Source: Rhizoclosmatium globosum (taxonomy: Eukaryota > Chytridiomycota > Chytridiomycetes > Chytridiales > Chytriomycetaceae). Taken from it: a stretch of 64,000 nucleotides of DNA. The stretch is taken from positions 806,001 to 870,000 of the forward strand of contig MCGO01000002.1 in NCBI GenBank assembly GCA_002104985.1, in the 5' to 3' direction. Under the pieces are notes generated by a model. That model was not told the DNA's origin. It saw nothing but the letters and a program-made list of their open reading frames with translations, and ran no database searches. Both the position numbers and the translations under genes were made by a program. Every line of letters begins with the position of its first letter. Position 1 is the stretch's first letter. This document shows, piece after piece, positions 34,687 to 46,518 of the stretch.

Positions 34687-35525
34687 ATGACCACCACACC
34701 AGTTCTTGGCAGCAACCACACTCTCCTTACCTTCAAGCAGGTACACCGAAATTCATGACAAACTCTTTTAATAAACTCATCGCAACAGAATTACTCATCC
34801 TGGTCCCTTCGTCCCATCATCTTTATTCGCAAACACAAGCTTCCAATCAAAATTGTCTCACACAACATTATCGGCTCTGAAACTGTGAAGGCCAAGACTC
34901 CTACTGCCCTTCTTCCGGCTTTGGAAATGGAAGTGGCTGGAAAGTTAGTCATCATTCCAGACTCATTGGCCATTCTTGAGACGCTTGGAGACTTGTTCCC
35001 TGTTCAGATCTGGCCTCAAGATGCTCTCTTGAGAGCCAAGGCGAGAACTATCTCCGCCGAAATGCATTCAGGGTAATCGCATTTGCTTAACCAAAAAACC
35101 AAACAGTATAATAACGCCCAATATCCAGATTCCCCAACCTCCGCAATGACATGACTTGCAACTTGCGTGCTCGTTACACGCGAACCCCAAAATGGTCTCA
35201 AGCCACTACAGCTGACATTCACAGAATCCTCACAATCTGGCATACCGCCCGCGCAGAGGCCTCCCAACTCCCAAACGATGACGGTTGGCTTTTCGGATCC
35301 TTCACTGCCGCAGATGCCATGTACTTCCCGATTGTGACCCGTTTCTTGACATACGGAGTTGAGATCGACGAGACTAAGTTCCCATTGGCCAAGGCCTACT
35401 TTGACCACGTTTTGCGCGATGAGACTGTTCGTGAAATTTACGAGACTGCGTACAATGAGGAAACAGTGGTTGAAGTGTTCGAGGGTATTTACCCCGGTCA
35501 AACCAAAGAGAAGCTCGTAGTTTAA
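34687..35525 (+). CDS. Glutathione S-transferase-like protein
   Basis: A soluble GST-fold protein. Exon 1 (34687-34740) is followed by introns at 34741-34788 and 35073-35128. The thioredoxin-like domain begins with KQNYSSWSLRPIIFIRKH; the Ser of the NYSSWSLRP motif is the usual catalytic position in the bacterial-like GST group. LVIIPDSLAILETLGD supplies the glutathione-contacting Asp/Ser region. The helical domain has RNDMTCNLRARY and WLFGSFTAADAMYFPIVTRF, the N-capping box of GSTs. Its length is about 240 residues, as expected. AATAAA is at about 35533. A role in detoxification is inferred from the family only. Confidence 0.88.
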
Positions 35526-35622
35526 TCGGTATAATAAATGTGATGCAACTGGCATCCCTCACTTCACTCTTCCTCTGAGTTTAATTTGATTTTTTAAAGA
35601 TATTTGCATTAAAAAAGTCACG

Positions 35623-37261
35623 ATGTCCAAACGTCCACACGAAATATTGCACCGCCTTAACAGCGGCCTTCATCTCACAGCCCTCTCAGACCTAGCACCA
35701 ACTCATCCATCCAACGCAAACTGCCACTCCCTCCGCAGTCTCCTCTCCCTCCGACCCTCCGTTTCCATCACAAAAAGTTCGTATCCCCAACCGCAAGCCC
35801 CACTGCCACATTCTCACCTTCTAAACTCAGAGACCCTCTTTTTCTAGTGTACCAATTCAACTACCTCCTCGACCCAGCCTTCTTCTTCCAAAACCTCCCC
35901 ACCACCTCATCCACAGCCACAACACCATCCGAAATAACATTCGTCGTCCATCCAAACCCGTCTATACAAAAAGCTTTTCAGGAGATATCGCCGCGTCCAC
36001 GAAATACTGTCAAGTTCATACACCCAAGCCTTCCGGAGCCGTATGGAACGCATCATACGAAGATGATGGTACTTATGTATGAGGACGGGGGTGTCACCTT
36101 ATCGTACATACTGCGAACTTGATTCCGAGGGATTGGGGCCGGAAGTCGCAGATGTGTTGGGTTTCAAGGATTGTGTGGCCGAAGAAGAGTGGGATGGTGG
36201 AGGAAGGGCCGAATAAAGGGTTTGAGAGGGACTTGGTCGCGTATTTGAAGGTGTATGGACGGGATTTGGGAGGACTGTGTGATGAAGTGAGGGGTTGGAT
36301 TGGTCTTGGCAGGTTGGACGGATTGTGGCGAGTGCTCCTGGCCGGTGGAAGATGGGGAGTAAGGGGGCTGAAGGTGGGGATCCGCTTGTGCGGTGGGGGC
36401 ATATGAGGCTGGGAGATGTCTTGGGAAAGGATTTGGGGAGGGAAGGGGCTGAGAGGTGTGGGACTGTTTTGTGCCAGTATTCTAGTATGGGGAGTTTGGG
36501 TACTGATGATAAGTGGCTTGTTGGTGAATTTGGAGGGAGCTTGTGGAGGACTGGAGGCGGGAGTGGTGGAGGTTTCTTTCAGAGCCGGGTGGGAGGGGGG
36601 ACGAAGAAGATGGCTCTTGTGTTTCCAACTTCAACAAACGTGCGAGATAGTTTGCAGGGTTGGGCTGCTGGAGATTCTATTCCCTTTGCGAATCAGAATT
36701 GGGAAAAGCAAAAGTCTTACCTTCGGCCACTGTTGAAGAAGTGGGCTGGGACACAAGCGGAACGGGATAATGCTATGCCTCACATCAAGACGTTTACTCG
36801 TCTGAATGAAGACTCGAAAGAAGTAGCGTGGATTCTTGTTTCAAGCCATAACGTCTCCAAGGCAGCATGGGGAGCATTGGAAAAGAATCGAACCCAGATT
36901 CATATTCGTAGTTATGAATTGGGAATTGTGTTATGTCCTGAGTATTTCAAGGTATATTATAATTGGTGTTCGGTTCTTGGTTGTAGTATTCACACATTTT
37001 CAGACTTCCAAAACGCAAACCGCCAAGTTCAGAGCAGTAACCGCAAAAGAATATCGCGAGTTGCTGCCCGACTTGGTGACACCACAAGAATTCGTCGAAA
37101 GAGGAGGGAGGGAAGATGAAGACGCTGAGATTGAGATTCCAATATGGCTTCCATATGATTTGCCATTGACACCGTATTCTGCAAGTGATGAGCCATGGAG
37201 ATGGGATGTTGCATTCGAAGGGTACGATTCACATGGAACCAAGAGAGAGGTGTCGAAATGA
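35623..37261 (+). CDS. TDP1: Tyrosyl-DNA phosphodiesterase 1
   Basis: TDP1 removes trapped topoisomerase I peptides from DNA 3' ends in the nucleus. Two HKD motifs are present: THHTKMMVLMY near the start and PHIKTFTRLN with SSHNVSKAAWG in the second half. Other family marks are VHTANLIPRDWG, VASAPGRWK, CQYSSMGSLG, the IRSYELGIVL segment and PYDLPLTPYS near the end. Introns are at 35777-35847 and 36952-37003. Two one-base losses, at about 36095 and 36293, move the frame in the region between the first HKD motif and VASAPGR; the protein continues in the next frame each time. The protein lacks the long disordered amino terminus of animal TDP1. It ends 48 bp before the next gene starts. Confidence 0.9.
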
Positions 37262-37309
37262 ATGATTTGCATTTGTTTATTGGATTTGCATTTGTTTTGG
37301 TCCACGAAA

Positions 37310-38979
37310 ATGAACTTTGTGAGTGAGCCTTACCGACTGTGACAGCACTAACAACCAAGTCGATGGACAGCCGTGGAAGAAGAACGGAGCAACCTCTGAC
37401 GACGCCAGCAGCCTCACTTCGTCGCCGGGACCCACAGTTCCGTCAACTCCGGCGCCGGCACAAGCCACGGCAAGTTCTGGCGCGCATTCGTCGGTTGCGC
37501 CGCACTTTGGCGACCTTCTTTCGGCCGGGCTGCGCGGGACCATCGCCGGATTCAAGAACGCCGAATCGAAGGACTTGGAAGTGTTTATCAAAGAAGAGCG
37601 TGATGTCGTTGATGCAACCGGCAAGAAGATGAGACAGTTTGCGGGCGCAACGACGGCGTTTCAGCGATGGGCCGGAACGAAGGAAGAGGACATTCGGGTG
37701 GGTTGCTCGTTATCGGTTAGGGTGGACCTGTCACTGAACCTCAACCAAAATAGTCTATTGCTGCAAAGTGGGTACAGATCCAGGAAGACTCTCTCCACGC
37801 AGAGAAAGAATACACGGATGCTCTGGAACAGTCACGCGCAAGAATGAAGGTCATCAGAAACAGGGAGAAGGCTATCGGCGATGCAAAGGGTGACCTTAAG
37901 AAGGCTATCAATGCAAGAGACGCGGCGCAAAAGAAGCAGGCTCCGGCTGATGATCTCATTCAGCGGGCCAGAAACATCCAAACGCATATCAGGCAGTTGG
38001 AGGCAGAGCATCTTGGACTCACGAGGTATCACATCTCCAAATGAGTGAGTGCCATTTACCATGCTCAAATAGACTAGACTTGCGGGAAGCTTTGCGTATC
38101 AAGCACGAAGCTGCCATTAAGTATGCCGTCAAAATGAGCGTAGCGTCAAAGTTCTCGTTGTACCTTGCAGATCAAATTCCACAAGGCACGCTTCACCCTG
38201 GACAGGACTTGCCTCCTTTCCAAAACCACTCTACTCTTGAACAAATTATGGCAGATTTTAAGGATGCATTCGGCTCCAACGAGCTGGTGACTGTCGTGCG
38301 AACTGAAGTTGCTGGACCTGCCTTCGTGCCAACAGTTCCCGAGAGGGCTCCATCACCATCTCTAAGTGTTGGATCCTATCCTGATGGACCATCTTCTCCG
38401 GCCGCAACAGTGTATGCCAGCTCCCGTCCCGCCGAATACAACAACGTTTCTGCATTGACAACTCAAGTCACAAACTTACAAGTGCAGGATTCTAGATCTC
38501 CGTCTCCGTACACCCCACCTCCTATCCAACCCTCAGTACCACAGCAGCCTTACGCTTCCCCTCAACCTCAATACGCAACTACCCCAATCCCACCTGCTTC
38601 CTCCTCAACTTACACACCAGGATATTACGCCCAGTACCTCCCACAACAACCAGCCCCACCTCCAAACCAACCTTACTACCAACAAAACCAACCCCCACTC
38701 CGCCAAGACTCCTACCAACCCACAGCACAACCCCAACAACAATCTTACATAGCCCAAGGGTACACGCCGGTTGTATACCCAGGTCCACCAGGATCCCAAC
38801 AATACGCGTATGCATCTTCACCAACGTATCAACAAGGGCCTCCACCTGTACCCCCGCATGAACAGCAATACGTCCCGGGACAGCAGCAGCAACAACCGCA
38901 ACGGATTTATCCTGGCCCTCCACCGCCACCGGGTCCTCCGGCGGGACCCCCTCCTGATTACCCGAACGCGCAGTGGTAA
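37310..38979 (+). CDS. Pil1-like BAR-domain protein A with Pro/Gln-rich tail
   Basis: The protein resembles the eisosome core proteins Pil1/Lsp1, which bind PI(4,5)P2 and bend the plasma membrane. The start at 37310 gives MNF, then an intron 37319-37370 (branch CACTAAC) leads to PWKKNG. The BAR part is FIKEERDVVDATGKKMRQFA, WVQIQEDSLHAEKEYTDALE, and LREALRIKHEAAIKYAVKMS, with LADQIPQGTLHPGQDLPPF closing it. Further introns are at 37699-37753 and 38026-38072. The carboxyl half is a Pro/Gln/Tyr-rich disordered tail of about 200 residues (TPPPIQPSVPQQ ... PPPPPGPPAGPP), unlike yeast Pil1. Its start lies 48 bp after TDP1. AATAAA is at about 39109. Confidence 0.78.
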
Positions 38980-39171
38980 TGCAGTATATGGGGTTTAGAA
39001 ATTCGTTCGGTTCGTTGTATTTGTGGTTGTTGGTTTATCGTATCCCGGGCAGGGTACATTTCTTTTTTAGAGTTGGTTGTGTTTCTTTTTCACTATAGTT
39101 TCAAAAAAATAAATATGGTTTTACAATAAGACTTTTGTGATTCCTTGGTTTTATTTCGAGTGTTTATTGCA

Positions 39172-41009
39172 TCAATCGAGTTTTTCTTTTTTGAGGGGGC
39201 TGAGGGGACGTGGTTGGTGTAGCTGTTGGTGTGGTTGGTGCTGTTGTTGTTGAGGTGTTGTAGGTGTTGTGGACTGTGTGCTTGAGATCGAGAGAACGTC
39301 CCACTGGTCTTCTTCTGGTAATGGTTTTGGCGGGTATAGGTGTTGCGATGGGATTCTGTCTGCGGTGGTGGGAGGCGTTGGAGGGTGGATTATCGTGAAG
39401 GGGTGTGCGGTTGGACTGAGTGGAGTGGATGGATCTTGGTCTAAGGGGATGTACGTTTTGAGGGGGGTTGAGCTGGTGTGTTGTTGCGTTGTTTCAGGGT
39501 GTTGGGCGGTCATTTGCTGTTGCAATAGAATCTGGCTTTGTGATAGTTGTGGTACTACGACGGATGGGTTCGGGCGTGAATGTTGAGTAGGACTCGAAGC
39601 AGTCGGTGTGAGTGCGCGTTGGTTTGGTGGTTGTGCATAACTTGAGTATGGCAGAACAGTTTGAGGTTGAAGTGGGGAAGACGGTCTTTGCAGGTTGTTG
39701 TTTGGAAGATACGGGTTCAGTGGAGTTCTAGACTGTGATGTATGCGATGAATTCGAAACTAATTGTGGGTAACTGTGAGTGTTTTGAGGAGGTTCTTGAA
39801 TGGAAGGAGCGTTCTGATGGAGCTGGAAGGCGGAAAGAGCAGGGGAAAGTTGAGGTTGCAACTGTTGCTGATAAATCGAAGCTGCTGAATGTGGTCTCTG
39901 GTGATGGCCTTGAACTGGTGGTGATCCTGGTTGTGGCAACATCACTCCCTGCGCTCCACGTTGAATTTGAGACACGCGGTCTCGTTGAATAGCTGTTGGC
40001 GTAACTGTTGAAATACTGAATTCGGATGTACTAGCGTTGTCAAGATTGGCATTGTGTGAAGTTGCAAAACTGAACGAATCATCAAGGGTGTATGAAGTAT
40101 CAGTATCGCCAGTACTTTGTGTAAAAGAAGAAGTATAGGTTGGTGGTGCTTGGCTTGAAAGACGCGATGGCGCAGCCGTGTTAACTGATGCCGCAGCAGT
40201 AGTTGAAGTGTTAATTCGGTTCGCTTCAACCACACCCAGCGCTTTTTCAAAGTCATTCATAATCCGTTGAAGTGTTTCCAGCTGCTCAGCGGTGAAGGCC
40301 GGGATATCCTGTCCTGGTCGAAGTTCACCCTGTGGAAGTTGATTCCACATATGAATAGCAAATTGACTCGCAGTCCTCATGGCATCCGTATACTTTATGA
40401 TGGCCTCGTGTTTGCGGATAAAAGCCGATTGCAGGTCACGTCTAGTTGCGCCTGAATGCGCAGCTTGCAAGAGTTTTAAATGTTGATCGGCTTTCCTTGC
40501 TTCGTGTCTCCAGTGCTCCAGCTCAGACTCATTCCTGTTTATTGAGTCCCTCTTCTTGATTAATTGAGCGAGGGACTGTTGAGCATCGTCGATTGTCTTT
40601 GATCTGTGTTTGATTTCCTTGAGGGTTGTTCTGGCAGCGGACAGTTCGTGCACGAGCAGAGCTTCGCGGGCAGCAAGGGCGTCTTCGATCACGGCAGTTC
40701 TGCTTGCGATGATCTGTGCGGGTTCAATCAATCAGCACTGATAACGTGAAGGACTTGAAGGGAAGAGGGTGAACAAACACGCACTCGAATGTCGTCTTCC
40801 TTCTTCTCGGCCCACGTGCGAAAGTCCCTTGTCACATTCTTTTGTTCTTGAAAGTGCCGCTCCGTGTTTTGAATGTGCGTCTTTTCGGCCTTGAGAAACA
40901 CGTCAAAGTCTGTTGCGAACGCCGCTGCAACGCCTCGCATCACTCCGCTGAACTTGGTCCCAATCTTTTGACTGTTGCGATTGGGATTGTTCGTTGGCTG
41001 GAAGAACAT
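39172..41009 (-). CDS. Pil1-like BAR-domain protein B with Gln/Ser-rich tail
   Basis: This is a paralogue of the preceding gene, on the opposite strand and tail to tail with it. Exon 1 from 41009 holds MRGVAAAFATDFDVFLKAEK and EKKEDDIR; the intron 40784-40714 interrupts exactly where the second intron of the partner lies. Exon 2 continues IIASRTAVIEDALAAREALL, FIRKHEAIIKYTDAMRTAS, and QLPQGELRPGQDIPAF, equivalent to the partner's QIPQGTLHPGQDLPPF. A very long disordered tail follows, rich in Gln, Ser, Thr and Pro, ending PLSPLKKEKLD. An in-frame ATG farther upstream (41210) is possible but would add an unlikely leader. The two proteins may form mixed filaments, as Pil1 and Lsp1 do; that is inference. 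Confidence 0.75.
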
Positions 41010-41293
41010 TCGAAGAAGGATTCGTTGGTTGTTGGTTGCTGTGCTGTAACAGTTTCCACAAAGTTCGAAGACACGCAAATGGATTTTCGTGGAAGGTTTC
41101 AAATTAATGAGTAACATATAGTATACGATTCTTACTGCGTGATCGCCGCGACAGGGAGTCAACGATCCATGATAGAATCTGAATTTCAGTTGAGCAGGCA
41201 GAGATATCAAATCGAAAGTCTACAAAAGGTATCATTCGCTACAAGAGACCAGGGATCCCAATTTCTGTGCATCTACCAAGCCCAGATTTCAAT

Positions 41294-42880
41294 TTATTTA
41301 GACTTCGGACAAATGGCGTTCAAATATAACTGTGCATTCGCGAGAGCAAAATCAAACAGATAATCACCAGTCATTCCCCATCCTTCCCCAACCAGTCTGT
41401 GAGATTGTACACCATTTTGATCGATGACACTATATCCATGCTTTTTTGCCAGCTTTCTTGCGATTTTGTTGATATGCTCAGTTGCAGTGTCCACTTTCCC
41501 CATTTTCGGGTTCACAGTAACGTAGATTTTGTTCCTCGCCGTTCCTGCAAGCTCCCCTAACGCCTTATCCAACCATTCAGTGTAATTTCCAACCTTATAT
41601 TCAGGACCTTCTGGATTCTTCCAATGGATAAGATCGTGTAGCCCAGAAGAGAAGAACAGATAGTCCTGTTCCTTTGTCGGCAGTGTCCTCCAGACACCAT
41701 TTGAGCGCTTCCAATCCGTTTCCAAACTTAATCCAAGCTTGTCTTCATAGTTGCGACAGGACTCTGGATACGAAGACCGAAAACGCATCCAATCAGAAAA
41801 CATGGAGTCTCTAAAAGCCCATGCTCCAACAAATCCATGACAAACATCTAAACTTGGGACCCAGACATGACTCAAATACGATGGAGGGTCCGCATGGTTG
41901 AAGGTTGTTTCCAACTGTGCTTCTCCGTAATTCCGGTCATGGCAGGTTGCAGTGGACGGAGGACAATGAACTTCAGCATAATCATCAAGGATATGAAATA
42001 TTAATCGGTTCACGGATTCTGCCAGTGTGGAATCTCCCATCAAAGTGATGTTCTTGTTTGCCACGCAATCACGACTCTCTTGAACATTAAAGTAGTGCAT
42101 ACGACATTTCGCTGGTAAGAATCGCAGAAAGAAAGGCTGATCACCAACTTTATACATCCATTTTGATGTATCAACAAACGAAGTTTTCGCATCTGGAAAT
42201 AAGAGTGGATTCAAATATCGTCCTCCAAATTGCAAATCTGCCAAATCGGATAGCGAGCAGAATGGAAGAGTTTTCAAGTGAGTTGATAATCGCTTCCTGG
42301 CTGACGAAAAATAATAGGGTTCTTTGAATGTGACCAAAAATCGATGGAGGGCTGTCCTTTCAGGTCCAAGATGAAAGTATGCCCGCTCCCAAATCCAAGG
42401 CTCATCCAAAAGAACTGCGTCATCGAAAATAGTGACTCTAAATTCCCCGGATGTGAACATTTTGAATGTGAACTAGTTTTCTCAAATAAGTTGGGTTTTG
42501 TGTACAGTATGACAAAATCGAAATACCTCAACATGAGACTCAGGATATATAGCACTTGGTTTGAGAAACTGGCGCTCTAATGCGTCATTGCCGTTGTTGT
42601 GCTCAAACAGTATGGTCAAATAAGGACGAACAGTTGTCCCCTTCGCAGGCACTATTCGCAACGTGTGCACAGAGCCCGAGGTCAACACTTTCGGGAACAA
42701 GATGTAGTCAGTTTCCAGTTGTATTGTTTTATCGGTCCTGGGGTTGAAGGTACTCATGGGGAGCAATCGAACGCTTGACTTGTGGACAGAGCTAGTAAGG
42801 AGGAAGCTGCCGTAAATGGCGAAACAACCGGCAATCAGAATGACAACAGCCAAGTATCTGACACGTTCGCGCAATTGCAT
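41294..42880 (-). CDS. Type II membrane protein with PC-esterase/NXPE-like domain
   Basis: Exon 1 encodes a short cytoplasmic tail and one membrane helix (YLAVVILIAGCFAIYGSFLL), then a luminal beta-sandwich. The intron is 42526-42473. Exon 2 continues with FTFKMFTSGEFRVTIFDD and leads to a domain containing ITLMGDSTLAESVNRL, the GDS box of SGNH/PC-esterases, and FFSSGLHDLIHW. Proteins of this layout (NXPE and TBL types) acylate or de-acylate glycans or glycoproteins in the Golgi. The end (GMTGDYLFDFALANAQLYLN) lacks an obvious DxxH dyad expected after the GDS box, so activity is unsure. The orientation and domain order are clear; the substrate is unknown. Confidence 0.68.
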
Positions 42881-43096
42881 TGCTTGAGTGATACTGAGGA
42901 GAAATGAAAATTTTGTAATTACTGATCACAGGCAAAATCAGTCAGTTTTCCGGAATCACGCTTTCCCGTTTCTTGTATGCCAGAGCTGTCTTTCAACTAT
43001 ATATCAAACATTGCACTTTACAAAGAGGACCCTATTGTTCTAACTTGAGTGGGGGCCATTGATTACGCCTTTATTGTATTATCAGATAGAATATTA

Positions 43097-43621
43097 TCAG
43101 AGTATGCTACACTTGAATCTCCGCCAAAACCGTGCCTCTTGCACAGGTAACACTCTAGTCCCCTTAATGTCAATTTGCCCAACAGCCCTCGTCTTGTGAA
43201 CCCACTTATGCCTCCTCAGCTCTCGAATCCATGTCTTCAAACTCCCACTGGGTAAGTGATCGCCCCAACAAAAGCTGATTGTCCCAGCTTCGGGATCAAG
43301 GCTCTCTGTTAGTTTCAGGGTTCCAAGGAGGAGACCAACGACGTCAATGATGTAGTCTGGTTCGCTTTCGGTCAAGACTTCTTTCAGGATCTTCCAGTCG
43401 TATATGTTTGAAGGTGATTTGTGTTGGTCTTCGAGGAAGGAGAGGAGGCCTCGGAGAAAGGGTTCGGCGTATAGACGGTTGGACCAGCGTTGGAGGAAGA
43501 GCGGTATTGCGATGGGCTTTGGAGAGGCTAATGCGGCTAGAAGTGATTCATCTTTTGCCTTTTGAGCGTCTGTGTGGAAGTTGGCGTCTCGGTTGTTGAT
43601 TGGCACGTCTCGTTGTTCCAT
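43097..43621 (-). CDS. Hypothetical protein, 174 residues
   Basis: An intact single-exon frame starts at 43621 (MEQRDVPINN) and ends at 43097. I recognise no family. Visible features are helical segments (PLFLQRWSNRLYAEPFLRGL, YIIDVVGLLLGTLKL) and a basic carboxyl end (RELRRHKWVHKTRAVGQ, WRRFKC). It is on the same strand as the arrestin-like gene, whose stop is only 52 bp upstream, so it may be part of a compact cluster. The frame is uninterrupted and the codon use resembles its neighbours, which supports a real gene. Confidence 0.5.
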   Translation of the reverse strand: MEQRDVPINNRDANFHTDAQKAKDESLLAALASPKPIAIPLFLQRWSNRLYAEPFLRGLLSFLEDQHKSPSNIYDWKILKEVLTESEPDYIIDVVGLLLGTLKLTESLDPEAGTISFCWGDHLPSGSLKTWIRELRRHKWVHKTRAVGQIDIKGTRVLPVQEARFWRRFKCSIL

Positions 43622-43673
43622 CTTTCGTTTTCAAACAATTCCAAGACTGATTTATTGTTCACATATGCCACGT

Positions 43674-46518
43674 TTAATGTTCCGACATAGCTTTCCTTTG
43701 CTCCTGAATCATCATACTCTCACACTTGACGCTACAAAAGAGTTTCGACTGACCATACCCCACCTTCTTCTTTCCACACTCCGGTCTCAAACACACTGGC
43801 TCAGGCTCCCGAGGCAAACTGGAGCTTTTCATAAGCCCAATTCGTCCACCCCAAGTCCCCGTCGCTGGAGCCGATGATGACGAGCCAGACGAGGCCGGAG
43901 CTGGAGGCGACGATGTACGCGAAGGTTTTGCTTTCGCCTTGAGAGCATTCCCCAAAGGTGTCTTCACTTCTGCCTCGAACACGCGAATGCAATCACCCCA
44001 AATTCGATTCGCAAGCTCCTCCAACACCCGTCCCTCTTCTGGCCCCATTCCCGCGTAGAATATACTTCCCTTGAGTTCCTCACGCAGCGGCTTCATTACA
44101 CTTCCACATTGACTTTGCAAGTCGTCGTCGTCTATAATGGCTTGCGCATCAATGGCGGCTTGCAGGGCCTTACGGAGGCTTCGGATTTGTAGTTTAAGCT
44201 CGTCTTTCTTGTCTTGCTCGAAAATGGAAAGAACTTGCGAGTCGATTTGAGAGAATTCCGTCTAAAAGGGTTCAGGTAAGGATGGGGAAGCAGATGAAAA
44301 AAGACCATACCTCGAGAGAAACAATCAAACTTTGCATGTCTTTGGGATCACGAATAACTCCTTGTAATACTTCTCTGGCTCCTCTTAGAATACGCTGTTT
44401 ATGAACGCTTCGCTCACGTGCGCCCATTAATACTTTGTAGTTTCTTTTAATGGATTGTCTGTAGTCCGTTGCAGCACTTTCACAGATTTGGTTAACGAGA
44501 TCTTCACCGTTGTTTGGTGATGGGGGTGTCGAATTACGAGATGATGTAGAGGAAGCAGAAGATGTCGGTTGCTGAGTCGGAGCTGCGGATTTGGAGAACC
44601 ACCATCGTCGCTTAGGTGCTGGTTGTGGAGATATTGCTGGCGATGGGATTGTTGAGGGTGGATCGAGTTTCAGAGGTTTGATGGGTGGTGCCGAGTCAGA
44701 TAAAGATGGTGGGGGTGGATAATGATGCGTTTCTAGAGCTGGGTTTCGGAGAGGTGGCGGTGGCGGTGAGACTTCCTGGAGTTTCGCCGGGAGAGCGACT
44801 GGACTGGTTACAATAGGCAAATTGGATACACTCGTCGTCGTAGGACGCGGGGCAGCTGAATAGTCTGGTGGCGGGTGGTTTGGCGGCCGAGGATACACTG
44901 GTGGGGGCGATAGAATTGGGGCCGATATAACTGGCGGAGCAGACTGTGTTGGGGCTGAAGATACAATTGGTCGAATCTCTTCCACAGGCTCGGAAATAGC
45001 AGGAGTGATGGGAACTGCAGCAGATGATGTTCTCAGATTTGAAGAACTCTTCATCTTCGCAACCTCTCGTCTTAACTGTTCCAGTTCCTCTCTCTGTTGT
45101 TGCATAAAACGTTCATGTTCTTCCGCTGCACGACGTTCTTCTTCTTCGCGGAGCTCACGTCCTCGAGAAGTTTCAATCCTCACCCTCTCAAGCTCCAATC
45201 TCGCCTCTTCATTTTGGCGAAGTTCTTGTTCCATCTGGATCTGAATTTGCAAAGATTCTGGCGTCACATTAGGGACTGGATGAACTGGTGAGGCCCATGG
45301 CTGCTGGGATGGAGTCAACAAAGTTGGTGTTCCAAGAGTCACAGGAGAAGGCGGCATCATCAAAGGAGCCAAATAACCAGCATTAGGCATTCTTTGTTGT
45401 TGATTCTGCTGTGGGAGAGGACCGCTCCCCATACGTTGGGACTGGGACGAAGGTGCAAGACCAGGCGAATGAGGAATCCAAGGAGTTAAGGTCAAAAGAC
45501 GAGGTCGTACGACAGGTCCAACATTAATCCCTCCCATTCCCTCCAACATTTCGACTGCTTCATCATAGTTGGCAGGAATAATGAGCTGCTGTACGTCAGG
45601 TAAAACCTCAAACTCGACAGGTCCCAGCATCTCAAACTTTCCATCAGGAAAAGTCACAGCGAACCGTAAAAAGTAAGCATTATCGATTGGTCCGAGGAAT
45701 ACCGTGGGCGGTAGTTGAGGGAGTTGAAATTGGAGCGTGTATGTACTTCCATACCCTTGATGAATTGGAGGAAGTTCGAAGCTCTGAATGATTCTCTCAA
45801 CAACCCGACGTGAGCCGGATTGGCTTAGATAAACAGCTTTTTGAACAAGTTCCATATAGGTAGCCTTGACAGGAGTGTTGGGTGGAGCTTGATGGGAATA
45901 TAGAACTGTCACGGGCTGAAGCGGCAAGAACATATTCCTCCTGGCTTGGACGCTGAGTACTGATCCATAGACTGACCCTGCTTGCTCCAGGAAACGGATT
46001 GAATCCATGGACGCAGCAATCATTTTTGGCGACGTGAGGACGATAGGGTGGTCTGCGACGATCGCTTTGTTGTCCTGTAAAGGGAGGCGAGCCCGAATGA
46101 CATATCTTATTCCGTATATTTCCGATCTGTCCACCGCTACGTAGGTGAAGGAAGGTGACAGGTTCGAAGGAACCCTTATTGAAAGTGAGAAGGTGTGGGA
46201 TCCTTTTCCAAGGTTCTGTATAACAAATGTCACCAATTCAGCTTTCTAATGGAGGTAGGAATACCTGTGGTTCGGCCAGCTTTTGAGAAACAGTTGCAAA
46301 GACCTCTTCTGTATCGACCCGTCCTAGCACCAAGTCCGTCAGCACTTGCCCCTCCTCCCCGCACCCGAAACCAAATCCAACAAAGCAAAAAGCGACAAAC
46401 CTTCCGCCAGGGCCACGCGCGCAAGGCCCACGAGTTCCACGACAACGGACCCCGTCGCTTCAACGCCGCCATCCGCACCAACGATTAGATCAACCCACGG
46501 CGCTGGTGATGACGTCAT
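43674..46518 (-). CDS. Arrestin-like adaptor with coiled coil, PPxY motifs and C-terminal zinc-finger-like end
   Basis: The amino-terminal part has an arrestin-like beta-sandwich pattern (WVDLIVGADGGVEATGSVVV, GKGSHTFSLSIRVPSNLSPS, YGIRYVIRARLPL), as in alpha-arrestins that bring Rsp5-type ubiquitin ligases to transporters. Introns are at 46400-46324, 46264-46216 and 44310-44262. A Pro/Gln-rich linker leads to a Glu/Arg coiled coil (45040-45250), then PPPVYPRPPNHPPPDYS, two PPxY motifs that bind WW domains. The end carries CLRPECGKKK and FCSVKC, a likely zinc-binding treble-clef-like finger that ordinary arrestins lack. The start is 46518 (MTSSPAPW) or 46581 (MSTPALFAF); both overlap the end of the upstream gene. 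Confidence 0.68.

Noticed and set aside
37323..37370. Start of Pil1-like protein A at 37323
   Set aside because: The codon there is GTG. The stretch is better read as an intron with a CACTAAC branch, joining MNF at 37310 to PWKKNG.
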